Positions 16,943 through 28,800 of a DNA stretch of 64,000 bases are shown one piece after another. The stretch is from G965267335 sp965267335. Lineage in GTDB: Bacteria; Bacteroidota; Bacteroidia; Cytophagales; JAAEPT01. Positions within the stretch are counted from its first letter, which is position 1; every line of letters starts with the position of its first letter. The stretch is from NCBI GenBank assembly GCA_965267335.1, contig OZ253953.1:186001-250000 (forward strand), given 5' to 3'. The position numbers and the translations under genes are program-made. The notes under the pieces were generated by a model. That model was not told where the DNA came from and made no database searches. It was given only the letters and a program-made list of their open reading frames with translations.

Positions 16943-17109
16943 ACTCTTTCCCTCCCCCATAAAATTTCATAATTCTTTCGTTATATCTCTGAGACAATCA
17001 TCCGGAAGTTGTTATTCTGAGTGCGTGTAATTAATTTCAGCACTTGCGGAATAAAATTTGTACCTATCAGTACAGTTTCTCCGTTGTCTAATTGAGACTG
17101 TATATTTCC

Positions 17110-18474
17110 ATGTTAAAGTATATAACATATCTATTTCTTACTCTCTTGACCACAGCTGTGCTCGCTGGCGACCCCAAAGACAGCATTGATTACTATGACG
17201 TCAATGTTGAATTTCCTGACAGCGTCTATATTCAGAGGTTAAAGTCATTGAATACACAAATTGAACTTACCTTCAACGAAGAGGTAAAAGGGGCCATAGA
17301 CTATTTCGCAGTACGAAGGAGATCATTTGTTAGAAAAGTATTGAAACGCAAGAATCTGTTCTTCGAGACCTTCGAAACCAAACTTCGGGAACATGAAATG
17401 CCTGAAGAGATCAAATACCTGTCGGTAATTGAATCAGGACTGAATCCCAATATTAGGTCTGCAGCCGGAGCCATAGGTCTTTGGCAGTTCATGCCGAGTA
17501 CTGGAAAAATGTACAAACTCAATCAGGACTACTACATTGACGACCGCATGAATCCCGAAAAAGCAACGGAAGCGGCTTGTAGATACCTTAAAAGCTTATA
17601 TTCAATGTTTGGCGACTGGCAACTAGCCCTGGCTGCTTATAACTGTGGCCCGGGTAACGTCAGAAAAGCCATACGAAGATCTGGATACAAGGAAACCTTT
17701 TGGGAAATCTATGACTACCTTCCCAGAGAAACCCGCTTTTACGTCCCCAAGTTCATTGCGATCAATTATTTGATGAACTACGCTCACGAGCACAACCTCA
17801 TGGTTGATAGAGTTTTCTATCCGATGGAAACGGACACCTTGGTCATTAATCAATACTTCAACGTAGAAGTATTTGCTAAGCACTCCAATATCTGCCTCGA
17901 AGACCTTCAAAAGCTGAATCCGGATATAAAGCGAAGTGTTATTCCGGAAACGCATAAGGGCTATGTATTCAAAATACCAAAAGACACAAAACCGTTTATT
18001 GACTCCAACCGAAAAGTCTTAATGGACTCAGCTTTAAAGAAGAGTGAAGAAAAGCTTTCGTATGAACCAAATGTACCCAAGTCCTATTCCTATGAAAATA
18101 AATATAAATACGTATATAAAGTGCGAAGCGGTGATGCATTAAGCCTCATTGCCAACAAATATGGGGTTACCGTAGGTCAGCTTAAGTACTGGAACAACCT
18201 ATCCAGCTCAAGAATCAACATAGGCCAAAGACTGAATATCTATAAGGACCCAAGCTACTTCAAAAAATACGGAGAGAAACCTCCGGCTCAGACAACCACG
18301 ACCGTCAAGAAACCTCAGCCTCTACCCGGTAGTAAAACCTACACAGTAAAGTCCGGGGATTCACTTTGGGCAATCAGTCAGAAATTTGGTGTCCCTGTTG
18401 AGACCATCAAAAAATTGAATGGCTTGAGCAACAATAATATCGATGTAGGAGACGTATTAATACTCAAAAAATGA
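17110..18474 (+). CDS. LysM-containing membrane-bound lytic murein transglycosylase (MltD type)
   Basis: The ATG at 17110 is preferred to an upstream TTG at 17092 because it starts directly with a signal peptide (MLKYITYLFLTLLTTAVLAG). A family 1 SLT domain covers about residues 85-230: catalytic Glu in IESGLNPN, followed by AAGAIGLWQFMPSTG and LALAAYNCGPGNV. Two clear LysM domains lie in the last ~130 residues (YKVRSGDALSLIANKYGV; YTVKSGDSLWAISQKFGV), with a weaker LysM-like segment at about 255-300. The enzyme cleaves peptidoglycan glycan strands with anhydro-muramic acid formation. It starts a compact gene run reaching sprA, where local wall opening would suit assembly of a very large envelope machine. 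Confidence 0.9.
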   Translation: MLKYITYLFLTLLTTAVLAGDPKDSIDYYDVNVEFPDSVYIQRLKSLNTQIELTFNEEVKGAIDYFAVRRRSFVRKVLKRKNLFFETFETKLREHEMPEEIKYLSVIESGLNPNIRSAAGAIGLWQFMPSTGKMYKLNQDYYIDDRMNPEKATEAACRYLKSLYSMFGDWQLALAAYNCGPGNVRKAIRRSGYKETFWEIYDYLPRETRFYVPKFIAINYLMNYAHEHNLMVDRVFYPMETDTLVINQYFNVEVFAKHSNICLEDLQKLNPDIKRSVIPETHKGYVFKIPKDTKPFIDSNRKVLMDSALKKSEEKLSYEPNVPKSYSYENKYKYVYKVRSGDALSLIANKYGVTVGQLKYWNNLSSSRINIGQRLNIYKDPSYFKKYGEKPPAQTTTTVKKPQPLPGSKTYTVKSGDSLWAISQKFGVPVETIKKLNGLSNNNIDVGDVLILKK

Positions 18475-18968
18475 GTAAGATAAGTTTAACCTCAGAACAA
18501 TATCTCAAACAGCTCAACTTCCTGTTTTATGGATTGATGATCGCTCCTTTTATCTATTCACCAATTGCTGTGTACATCAAGGAATCGGGAACCTTTGGAA
18601 CGCAATCCGAAAACGTTGCTTCCTTCAATATATGGGTGCCGGGCCTATGCCTTATCCTGGTTGTTGCTTCAGTTATCAACTACAGTAAAAAGATCAAGCA
18701 AATAGCACAAGAAGAACATTTTGAGGTAAAAGTTATCCGTTTCCGGAGTCTCTTTCTTATGACACTGGGAATTCTTGAAGTGGCACTGGTTTGTTGCTTT
18801 ATCTCCTACTGCCTGACACTCAGCTTTTATTTTGTCCTCTACTGTATTTTGGTGTTATTAGCCTTTATCTACAGAAGACCACGAATTCAGGATTTAGTCA
18901 AAGACCTGAAGCTAAACGGAACCGAAGAGTCCAGATTAAACGACCCAACCGACTTTATTATTCCGTGA
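18471..18968 (+). CDS. Four-helix integral membrane protein of unknown function
   Basis: A 165-residue protein with about four hydrophobic segments (FLFYGLMIAPFIYSPIAVYI; IWVPGLCLILVVASVIN; LFLMTLGILEVALVCCFISY; FYFVLYCILVLLAFIY) and short charged ends. I do not recognise a family. Its ATG overlaps the transglycosylase stop (ATGA), and its own stop overlaps the GTG of the DUF4837 gene, so translation of the three genes is probably coupled. A role in the same envelope process is suggested only by position. Confidence 0.7.
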   Translation: MSKISLTSEQYLKQLNFLFYGLMIAPFIYSPIAVYIKESGTFGTQSENVASFNIWVPGLCLILVVASVINYSKKIKQIAQEEHFEVKVIRFRSLFLMTLGILEVALVCCFISYCLTLSFYFVLYCILVLLAFIYRRPRIQDLVKDLKLNGTEESRLNDPTDFIIP

Positions 18969-20008
18969 AGTATTGCTGGATACTAACTTGCCTGACTCTG
19001 TTTTCATGTTCGGAGCCTGAAACGACTCATTCAAGCAAAGAGTCCTTTGGTGACCCTAATTCATTAGCGATCATAATCAGTCCTGAATGGTCTGAGGATT
19101 CATTGGGCTTAGAAGTGTTAAAAGTGCTCAACAAAGATTACGAAGGTGTTTCTCAAAAAGCTGCTCGCTTCCGAACTCATCCCCATTACGGCAATCTGAG
19201 CAGCACCGTCAGAGAGCACCATCTTCAGATTCACTTTGTTAACCTAACCGATTCCACAGAACCTGGAATGGAACAAAAAATTTTACTCGCCAAAGAATTG
19301 AATAAATGTGACTCTTTTCCATGTCTTTTTACGGTGAAGAATAAATGGGCACATCCTCAAACCGTTGTGGGAATTGCAGGAGTCAACATCGAAAGTTTGT
19401 ACGAATTGTTTGTTCAAAGTGAAGATAGTTTGATCGATATCCTGGAATCTGAAGTTCTTAACTCCTACAAAACCACTATGGCTAGAATTGGATTACTTGA
19501 TCATCAACTCCAGATTATAAATGCCGGCACTCCTGTAAAAATCAGCTGCGATACTTCCTGGAAACCAATTACACAAGACGCAACATTATGTTGGTTCAGG
19601 AAAAGCTCGTCTGAAATGGAAAGGTCGATAATTGCGATTCCGTTGGACTCTTCCTTTGAAGATACATTGACTCCAGCATCTTTTTGGGCATTGCGTGATA
19701 GTTTGTTCAAACAAAAAAGTGCGCTTTTTACAGAAATAAGCAAAGTTAGTGGTGAAAAAAGAATCCCACTGAAGATCAAAAGAACCAAGCTAAACAATAT
19801 ATTTGCATTAGAGGTGGTGGGTCGATGGAAATTGGCGGATCAGGAAGGAGTGGGAGGCACTTTTATTTCCTATTTAATTCCGGCAGGCCCTAATATCAAG
19901 CCGCTCTACATTGAAGGTTTTTTATATACTCCCGGTGAAAACGAACCGGATGAAATAAGAAGACTAAAAACGATTTTAAGTACACTAGAAATTAACTCAA
20001 ATGAGTAA
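18965..20008 (+). CDS. DUF4837 lipoprotein
   Basis: The frame extends upstream, but the GTG at 18965 is the likely start: it overlaps the previous stop (GTGA) and opens a lipoprotein signal peptide VKYCWILTCLTLFSC with Cys at residue 15 in an LFSC lipobox. The mature ~330 residues fit DUF4837, a Bacteroidota lipoprotein family of unknown function (LAIIISPEWSEDSLG; ALLTEISK-like segments; GRWKLADQEGVGGTF near the end). It is probably anchored in the membrane on the periplasmic side. It overlaps the maeB start by eight bases. Confidence 0.72.
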   Translation: MKYCWILTCLTLFSCSEPETTHSSKESFGDPNSLAIIISPEWSEDSLGLEVLKVLNKDYEGVSQKAARFRTHPHYGNLSSTVREHHLQIHFVNLTDSTEPGMEQKILLAKELNKCDSFPCLFTVKNKWAHPQTVVGIAGVNIESLYELFVQSEDSLIDILESEVLNSYKTTMARIGLLDHQLQIINAGTPVKISCDTSWKPITQDATLCWFRKSSSEMERSIIAIPLDSSFEDTLTPASFWALRDSLFKQKSALFTEISKVSGEKRIPLKIKRTKLNNIFALEVVGRWKLADQEGVGGTFISYLIPAGPNIKPLYIEGFLYTPGENEPDEIRRLKTILSTLEINSNE

Positions 20009-22268
20009 GAGAGAGGACGCACTGAATTACCATACCAAAGGGCAACCTGGAAAGATAGAAGTAGTACCGACCAAAATGCTTAGCTCACAAAGAGACCTGG
20101 CCTTGGCATACTCTCCAGGTGTTGCAGAACCCTGCATCGAGATTAGCAAAAACAAAGATGATGTATACAAGTATACAGCTAAAGGAAACCTGGTTGCGGT
20201 AATTTCCAATGGAACAGCGGTCCTTGGCTTGGGAAACATTGGTCCTGAAGCCTCTAAACCGGTAATGGAGGGTAAAGGTGTGCTCTTTAAAAAATTTGCA
20301 GGCATAGATGTTTTTGACATAGAGATAGACTGTGAAGATGCTGACGAATTTATTCGAATTGTAAAATCCCTGGAGCCCACATTTGGTGGCATCAACTTAG
20401 AAGATATTAAGGCTCCGGAAAGCTTTAAAATTGAAAAAGAACTTCGGGAGAAAATGAACATCCCGATCATGCACGATGATCAACATGGAACTGCGATCAT
20501 TTCTGCTGCCGGACTTATCAACGCACTTGAGTTGGCAAATAAAAAAATTGAAGACGTCACCATCGTTATCAATGGTGCCGGAGCTGCTGCTGTTTCTTGT
20601 ACTCTACTTTACATCGAACTTGGAGCCAAGCTTGAAAACATCGTTATGTTGGATAGTAAAGGCGTAATCAGAAAAGACCGAGAAGGACTGACCGCAACAA
20701 AAGCCGAGTTTGCTACCTCCAAAGATTTAAATGAACTATCTGACGCACTTGTTGGTGCTGATGTCTTTGTAGGACTTTCTACCGGTAACGTAATGACCCG
20801 GGAAATGTTAATGAGCATGGCGAAAGATCCTATCGTTTTTGCACTGGCCAACCCGGACCCGGAAATTGGCTATGACTTAGCGATTAGCTCCAGGGAAGAT
20901 ATTATCATGGCTACCGGGCGATCAGACCACCCCAATCAGGTGAACAATGTACTGGGCTTCCCATACATATTCAGAGGCGCTCTTGACGTAAGAGCTACCG
21001 AAATTAATGAAACCATGAAAATGGCTGCAGTTCATGCCTTAGCTGATCTTGCCAAAGAAAATGTACCTGAAATTGTAAACAAAGCATATGGTGGCCAGCA
21101 AATTATGTTTGGTAAGGACTATCTGATTCCAAAGCCACTGGACCCCAGATTAATTACAAGAATTTCCATTGCCGTTGCTAAAGCTGCCATAGACTCTGGA
21201 GTTGCAAAACACCCAATTGAAAACTGGGGAGCTTATGAACTCGAGCTTCATAAACGTCTGGGTATTGATCAGAAACTCATGTCCCTGATTGTCAACCGGG
21301 CGAAAAAGAAACCTAAGAAAATTGTTTTTGCTGAAGGAGATAAGGTTAAAATCCTAAAAGCTGCCCAGATCGTCAAAGAGGAGGGAATAGCCGAGCCAAT
21401 ACTACTTGGAGGAGTTGACCGAATCAATAAAATGATAGAAGAAAATAACCTCGACTTGGGGGATTGTATCATTCTTGATCCTTCTGCCGAAGATGAAAAA
21501 AGAGATGAATATGGTGATATGCTTTTTTCAAAACGAAAGAGAAAAGGCATGACGCAATACGAAGGGCGAAGACTGATGCGGGATCGAAATTATTTCGGAT
21601 CCATGATGGTAGAACTGGGCGAAGCAGATGCGCTTATTTCCGGTCTTACTACAGACTATCCGAGTACGATTACACCCGCCCTGCAGATTATTGGTACAGA
21701 AGAAGGTGTTGACCGGGTGGCTGGTATGTACATCATGATTAACAAGAAAGGAACTTATTTCTTTGCTGACACCACCCTCAATGCAGACCCGACTCCTGAA
21801 GCATTAGTAGATATTACAGGGCTCACCGCGCGAGCGGTAAGGTTCTTCGATATGGAACCTCGAGTCGCTATGTTGTCTTATTCCAACTTTGGATCCGCCA
21901 GAGGACACGTTCCTAATAAAGTAGCCAAAGCCACTGAGTTAATTAAAAACAAATGGCCTGACCTGAAAATTGATGGTGAAATGCAAGCCAACATTGCCTT
22001 GAACCCGGAACTGCAACAGGAAATTTACCCGTTTAGCAACCTGGCAGAAGAAGGAGCAAATACGTTAATATTCCCCGACCTTGCATCAGGCAATATAGCA
22101 TACAAAATATTGTCAGAAATAGGTGGTTCAGAGGCAATTGGCCCTATACTAATGGGAATGAAAAAACCAGTACACGTATTACAGCTAGGTAGTACTGTTA
22201 GAGAAATTGTCAACATGGTAGCTATTGCCGTGGTTGATGCCCAGAATCACAAAGAAAAATTAGTATGA
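20001..22268 (+). CDS. maeB: NADP-dependent malic enzyme with phosphotransacetylase-like C-terminal domain
   Basis: A 755-residue bifunctional-looking enzyme. Residues ~10-430 are malic enzyme: YSPGVAEPCIEI, NGTAVLGLGNIGP, MHDDQHGTA and the dinucleotide fold INGAGAAAVSC. Residues ~435-755 are a phosphate acetyl/butyryltransferase domain (VFAEGDKVKILKAAQIV; ISGLTTDYPST; LIFPDLASGNIAYK). MaeB converts malate to pyruvate and CO2 with NADP; in known MaeB proteins the PTA domain is regulatory, sensing acetyl-CoA, rather than catalytic. The length is standard. It sits inside the envelope/recombination gene run, overlapping ruvA by four bases. Confidence 0.95.
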   Translation: MSKREDALNYHTKGQPGKIEVVPTKMLSSQRDLALAYSPGVAEPCIEISKNKDDVYKYTAKGNLVAVISNGTAVLGLGNIGPEASKPVMEGKGVLFKKFAGIDVFDIEIDCEDADEFIRIVKSLEPTFGGINLEDIKAPESFKIEKELREKMNIPIMHDDQHGTAIISAAGLINALELANKKIEDVTIVINGAGAAAVSCTLLYIELGAKLENIVMLDSKGVIRKDREGLTATKAEFATSKDLNELSDALVGADVFVGLSTGNVMTREMLMSMAKDPIVFALANPDPEIGYDLAISSREDIIMATGRSDHPNQVNNVLGFPYIFRGALDVRATEINETMKMAAVHALADLAKENVPEIVNKAYGGQQIMFGKDYLIPKPLDPRLITRISIAVAKAAIDSGVAKHPIENWGAYELELHKRLGIDQKLMSLIVNRAKKKPKKIVFAEGDKVKILKAAQIVKEEGIAEPILLGGVDRINKMIEENNLDLGDCIILDPSAEDEKRDEYGDMLFSKRKRKGMTQYEGRRLMRDRNYFGSMMVELGEADALISGLTTDYPSTITPALQIIGTEEGVDRVAGMYIMINKKGTYFFADTTLNADPTPEALVDITGLTARAVRFFDMEPRVAMLSYSNFGSARGHVPNKVAKATELIKNKWPDLKIDGEMQANIALNPELQQEIYPFSNLAEEGANTLIFPDLASGNIAYKILSEIGGSEAIGPILMGMKKPVHVLQLGSTVREIVNMVAIAVVDAQNHKEKLV

Positions 22269-22858
22269 TCGCTTACGTCAAGGGAAAGCTGGTAGAAAAA
22301 GACCCTACCTACGTAATCATTGATGTAGGTGGAATCGGATATCGTATAAGTATTTCGTTAAATACTTATGCTTCCATTAAAGACGAGGAACTGTGTCAGC
22401 TATATACATATTTTCACGTCCGGGAGGATGTACAAGCACTTTATGGCTTTTCCGATCCCAATGAAAAAAATATTTTCCTAAACCTGATCTCCATTTCCGG
22501 TATCGGTCCTAATACCGGGTTGGTGATGCTGAGCTCACTTTCTCCAGGAGAAATACAGTCAGCAATCATCAATGAAGACGTAAAAACTATCCAGGGAGTG
22601 AAAGGAATAGGAGCAAAAACGGCTCAAAGAGTCATTCTGGAATTGAAGGATAAAATGAAAAAAGATTCATTATTAGACCCTTCAATGAAAATTCCGGAAA
22701 ATAAGCACAATACCATCAAAGCTGAAGCGTTATCTGCACTGACTACGCTAGGCATACCGAAATCAGTTGCTGAGAAAAATATCGACAACATAATGAGAGA
22801 ACAAGGAGATGGTATTGCTTTAGAGCAGCTTATTAAGCTGGCTTTAAAAAGAGCCTAA
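22265..22858 (+). CDS. ruvA: Holliday junction branch migration protein RuvA
   Basis: A 197-residue protein with all three RuvA domains: an N-terminal OB fold (MIAYVKGKLVEKDPTYVIID, ending FHVREDVQALYGF), a helix-hairpin-helix domain (LISISGIGPNTGLVMLSSL and IQGVKGIGAKTAQRVILEL), and a C-terminal RuvB-binding domain (EALSALTTLGIPKSVAEKNI). RuvA tetramers bind Holliday junctions and load the RuvB motor. The start overlaps maeB by four bases. The ruvA-sprA adjacency is, to my knowledge, common in Bacteroidota. Confidence 0.96.
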   Translation: MIAYVKGKLVEKDPTYVIIDVGGIGYRISISLNTYASIKDEELCQLYTYFHVREDVQALYGFSDPNEKNIFLNLISISGIGPNTGLVMLSSLSPGEIQSAIINEDVKTIQGVKGIGAKTAQRVILELKDKMKKDSLLDPSMKIPENKHNTIKAEALSALTTLGIPKSVAEKNIDNIMREQGDGIALEQLIKLALKRA

Positions 22859-22866
22859 GGTTTACA

Positions 22867-25800
22867 TTGCAGCGACAAACGAAAAATATATTACTACTCA
22901 CCGGGTTATTTTTCTTTTTGCTTAACCAATTAGCCCATGCGCAAGTGCCGGCTGATTCGACAGGCAACGTAGGAGATGACACCTATGCCGATCCGCTAAC
23001 CGATCCAGGTACTAACGCGAATTTAGGAAAGCTCATGCCTTCCAACTATGAATTAAAAATTGAAGTAGATTCCAACCTTAGGAAGTACTATATCTATCAA
23101 AAAGTTGGAGACCTCGACTACAGACCAGTATCTGTAATGACCTTTCAGGAATTTGCTGAGTGGGATAGAAAAAGAAGATCACAAGAATACTGGGATAACC
23201 CCAATCCTTTTGAAGAAACAGAAGGCAGCTCAGATGAACCACTAGGATTTTATACCCGTGACAATTCCGGTGATACCATCGTTGAAATAGTACCAAGTGG
23301 TAACGTAACGCTTGACTTTGGCGCCCGCTGGCAAAGGGTTGATAACCCAGCAATTCCTGTTAGGCAGCAAAGAAATGGGGGCTTCGATTTTGATCAGCAG
23401 ATCAGCATGAACGTTGTTGGTAAAATTGGAGAGCGACTAAAATTAACCGCTAACTGGGACACCAAAGCCACTTTCGATTTCGACAACAGCATTAAAATTG
23501 ATTTCATCGGAAAAGATTATGACATCATCCGAACAGTTGAAGCAGGTAATGTAAGCTTCCCCCTGAAAAACAGTTTGATGCGAGGTTCCCAAAATTTATT
23601 CGGAGCTAAGGTGGGTATGCAATTCGGAAAGCTTTCTGTAACCTCGGTGATGTCTAGCCAAAGAGGTAAAACGGAGTCCATAACAATAAAAGGAGGAGCG
23701 CAAAGCCGAAATTTTGAGCTCCGTGCTACTGATTATGATGACTATCGCCACTTCTTTCTTAGCCAGTACTTCCGGGATAATTTTGAAAAAGCGTTTGAAG
23801 TTAACGCCACCAACCCCAACACTGGTTTCAGAATCACAAGGGTCGAGGTTTATATTACAAACTCCAACACCTCCACTGAAAATACTCGTAACCTTGCCGG
23901 GTTCATGGACCTGGGAGAGCATAAGGCATCGCAAATTTATAATGACGCACTTATTACGCCTACTGGGATGAACTCTGTAGATAATGACGCAAATACCCTT
24001 TTTGGAAATATACTTGCTGACACTACTTTTCGTCAGGTAAACAATGCCCTTTCGGAATTTGAAAGTGCTGGATATGTCAACGGTGTAGATTTTGAAGTCA
24101 TCAAAAGTGCGAGAAAACTTGAACAAGGAAGAGACTATACCTTCCATCCCGACCTGGGTTATATCTCTCTGACCTCGGCCATACAGGAAGAAGAAGCTCT
24201 TGCTGTAGCCTTTGAATATACCCTCAATGGAGAAAGCTATAAAGTAGGAGAACTAAATGAGGACTATCAAAGCTTCGATGAAAAATCAGTAATCCTTCTC
24301 AAGCTTTTGAAACCTCAGTCCATCAAAACCAGCCTGCCTTATTGGGACCTAATGATGAAAAACATTTATTCTCTGAATACCTCTAATCTTAATCAGGAAA
24401 ATTTCCAACTAAGAGTGGTCTATGAAGATGATATTACGGGTGTAAAGAACCCAACCCTTCAAGAAGGAGCGTTATTCAAAGACATCCCATTGGTTCAAGT
24501 ATTCAGAATGGATAAGCTCAACATGAACCTCGACTTTTCACCTGATGGTAACTTTGATTATGTTGAAGGTGCAACCGTACTGCCTAAAATCGGTAAAATA
24601 GTCTTCCCTGTACTTGAGCCCTTTGGCGATTGGTTAGTACAAGACCCAACCAAGTCCAGTTATCAACCCTATTATTTTGACCCCATACAGGAAGTCGCTT
24701 TCGTCAATAAATACGTCTTTTCAACCCTATACGAATCTACACAAAAGGATGCTGAACGAACTCCTGAACAAAACAAGTTCATCATAACCGGTAGTTATCA
24801 ATCAGCATCTTCACAAACAGTAATGCTTCCGGGCATCAATATTGCTCCAGGATCAGTTGTAGTGACCTCGGCCGGAATTAGATTGCGAGAAGGATCTGAT
24901 TATACTGTTGATTATACACTGGGTCGTGTTAGTATCAAAAACGAAGGAATACTCGCCTCCGGAAAAGAAATCACTATTCAGTACGAGAAGTCTGACCTCT
25001 TCAACTTTAGAACTAAATCTCTTTTCGGTACCCGTTTCGATTATGAAGTAAACAAAGACTTCAATGTCGGAGCAACTTGGCTATTCTTAAACGAAAGACC
25101 TCTTTTATCCAGGGTAACAATTGGAGATGAGCCGCTAAAGAACCATATGTTTGGGGCGGATGTAAACTTCCGAAAGAAATCAAGAATCATAACAAAAGCG
25201 GTGGATTTCCTTCCTGGCATCAGCACCAAGGAAGAGGCTGATGTAAGCTTCAATGCAGAGATTGCGGGTCTCGCACCGGGTAAGTCCAGACTAACCAAGG
25301 GCGCTTCCATCATTGATGACTTTGAAGGTGCTGAAACTCCATTTGACCTCACCAGAGTGCCGATACGTTGGAATGTTGGCTCCACTCCTCTACGATTTTC
25401 AGAATCTTCAGCAGTTAAAGACGACCTGACATACTCCTATCACAGAGCAAAGTTAGCCTGGTACAACATTGATAATACATTCTATGCCTCAGGAAATAAT
25501 AACCTGGGTGAACTACCGGAAGGAGATTTAGACAACCCCTATTTTTCACAATATACACCTCAAGATCTATTTCCCGGAAAAGACCCACAGCAGTTTCAGC
25601 TCAACCAAATTATGTTCAATATGGCTTACTTCCCCAATATTCGTGGGCCGTATAACTACAACGACAATCCCGCGGACCTTAATCCGGATGGAACTTTGGC
25701 CAACCCTGAGGATAGCTGGGCAGCCATTACCAGATCAATTACCTTCGATACGGACTTTGATGCAGCAAACGTACAATTCATTGAATTCTGGCTCCTCAAC

Positions 25801-28800
25801 CCATTCCTCAGTCAATCGGTCAATGATGGTACTGGTGGTGATCTCTACTTCAACCTTGGTGATATATCCGAAGATGTCCTCAAAGATAACAGACACGCCT
25901 TTGAAAATGGATTGCCAGAGAACGTAGAAAATACGGCCTGGGGTAAAGTAACAACTCAGCAGTACCTGACGAACGCATTTGAAAATGACCCGGATACTCG
26001 TGGATTACAGGATGTGGGGCTTGATGGTGTAAGCAACGAAGAGGAAAGAGACACAACCTATTTCGGAAATATGCTCAACAACTTGTCGGGATACCTAACC
26101 CCTGACGCTCTTAATACTCTTTCCGAGGACCCCTCAAGTGACGACTTCCGATACTATGTTTTCCCTAGTGCTGATGAAGATAATAGGCCGCTACTGGAAC
26201 GATATGCCGATTTCAACGGACTTGAAAACAACTCTCCGGCAAATGATGGCAGCAATCAGTTTACAGCCTCCAACAAAACCACACCAGATAATGAAGACCT
26301 GAACCAGGATAATACTATCAGTAGTGCTGAAGGTTACTATGAATACCACCTGCCTATTACTCCGAGCACCATGCAGGTCGGTGGCCACCCATTCATCGTT
26401 GGAGAAAGAACTATTGATGGACTTACCGGCCTTAATGGCACACCTACATTTGTACAGGTAAGAATCCCCATCAAAGATCCTTCCTTCTACCAAAAGTTCG
26501 GAAGCATTGACGGATTCAAGACCATTAAATTCCTCAGGACTTACCTCACTGGTTTCCAGGATTCTGTAATACTTAGGATGGCTCAATTCCAATTAGTCGC
26601 TTCTCAATGGATTCAAAACACCAATAGATTGAATTTTGACGACCAGGCCGGTCTTGGGCAGGCTGAGCCAAATCCGATCGAACTGAACATTGGAACCGTC
26701 AATATCGAGGAAAACAGTCAGGGCACGGATGAGACTTCTCCTTATGTAATTCATGATGAAATCATCAGAGACCAGGATAACACCACGACCATCGTACGTC
26801 AATTAAATGAGCAATCCTTACGTTTACAGGCAAAAGACCTGGGAGAAGGAGAATATGGGTCGGTTTACAAAGACGTAAGTCTAGACCTTATTAACTACAA
26901 ACGCCTGAATATGTTCATCCATGCGGAGACAGCTGATCCTGGCACGCAGGATGGAGACCTCGTTGCATTCTTCAGATTGGGTAAGGACAGGAACGATAAC
27001 TATTACCAAATCGAGGTTCCTCTGACTTTTTCAAATATCAATAGTAACGATCCTGATGAGGTCTGGAGAGTCGAAAACGAAATTGATATCGAGCTTGATA
27101 AACTCGTTGCTGTCAAGGCCAACAGAAACCGAAATGGTATCGATACCGCTTTCTCCATTTACTCTGAAAATGTAGATGGTTATAAAATATCAGTCATTGG
27201 TAACCCAAGGATTAGTGAGGTGCGGTCCATGCTGATCGGGGTTAGGCATCCCTACGATCAGGATGAAACACCAAAGTCTGCAACCATTTGGTGTAATGAA
27301 TTAAGAGTAATTGAGTTCGTCCAGAAGCCGGGTATGGCTACTAAAATGAATTTTACCACAACACTTCCCGGACTCGGTAACTTAAGTGCCACCTTCGGCT
27401 ATGTAGGGCCTAACTTTGGAGGAATAGAAGATAAAATTTCACAACGAACAAGGGAACACACCCTGGAATATGGAGTAGCAGCTAACCTGGGTATAGATAA
27501 ATTTCTGCCAAAAAAACTGGGGCTTAGACTTCCTCTTTATGTCGCCATGGAGAATAAATCCGTAAGGCCAAAGTTCAACCCATTAGATCAGGACATGGAA
27601 ATGGGTGATGCACTGGAAATCATGGATGAAATTGGTATGGATGACGAAGGATTCAGAACAAAAACGATTGCAAAAACTAAAACCAAAACCATCAACATCC
27701 AAAATGCCCAGAAGGTAAGCACGAAACCCAATGCAAAGAAACACCCCTTAAGTACAGAAAACTTTAAGTTCTCAGCAGGATACACGGAAACAAGGGCCAC
27801 GGGAATTGGAAATGAAGATGTCGGACGAGGTAATAACCTTGAGTCGCATTTGGATCAACTATACACAGGTGGTGTGGGTTATTCGTTCAATATGTCTCCT
27901 AAGTATATTGAGCCTTTCAAAAAAGCAAAATTTCTTGACTCCAAAGCACTGGGATTGATCAAAGACATTAACATCAACCTAATTCCAAACCAAATCAACG
28001 TAAGAGGAGACCTCAACCGCCTTTACCGTAGAACCCAACTTTATAACAACGAACTCAATACATTAGGAATACAACCCAATTACGAGAAAAGGTTTAGCTT
28101 CAACCGAACACATAGTGTCAGATGGAACCTTACGAAAAGTATTTCCGCAGGCTACACTTCCACCGCCAACGCTCTGGTCGATGAACCGAATGGAGACAAA
28201 CTTGGAGACAACAACATCACCAGAGAGGAATATCAGGACTCAGTCTGGAAGAATCTCCAAAACCTGGGGAGGTTAAAAAACTTTAGTCAGAATGTGGATG
28301 CAAATTATAAGTTGCCATTAAAGAAATTTCCACTGACAGATTGGATGTCTGCCGATGTTTCCTATAAAGCCGGATATACCTGGGTGGCTTCACCATTTGG
28401 GCAAACGGATACCTCCGCCCAAAAATTTGAAATGGGGCACACCATTCAAAACAACCAGGACGTATCTGTGAATGGTAAACTTGATATGGTTCAGTTATAC
28501 AATAAAATTCCGATACTGAAAAAAGTCAACACACCAAAAGGGAGGTCAAGGCGTGGGCGAAATAGTCGAAAACCGGACCCGAAGATTGCAAAAGGTGACA
28601 CGTTAAAAAATGGTAAACCGAGGCCGGATATAAATCCCGGACTTAAAATATTCCTTCGTACACTTATGTCTGTCCGAAATGTGAATATCAGAGGGTCAAT
28701 TGGAAGCAACACAACAATTCCGGGTTTCCTGCCGACTCCGACATACCTCGGCATGGAAGACTTCGGGGCGCCTGGCATACCGTTTATACTGGGTTCTCAA

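Noticed and set aside
23596..24147. 183-residue minus-strand open frame inside sprA
   Set aside because: sprA is continuous and conserved here; the antisense frame has no family features or start context.
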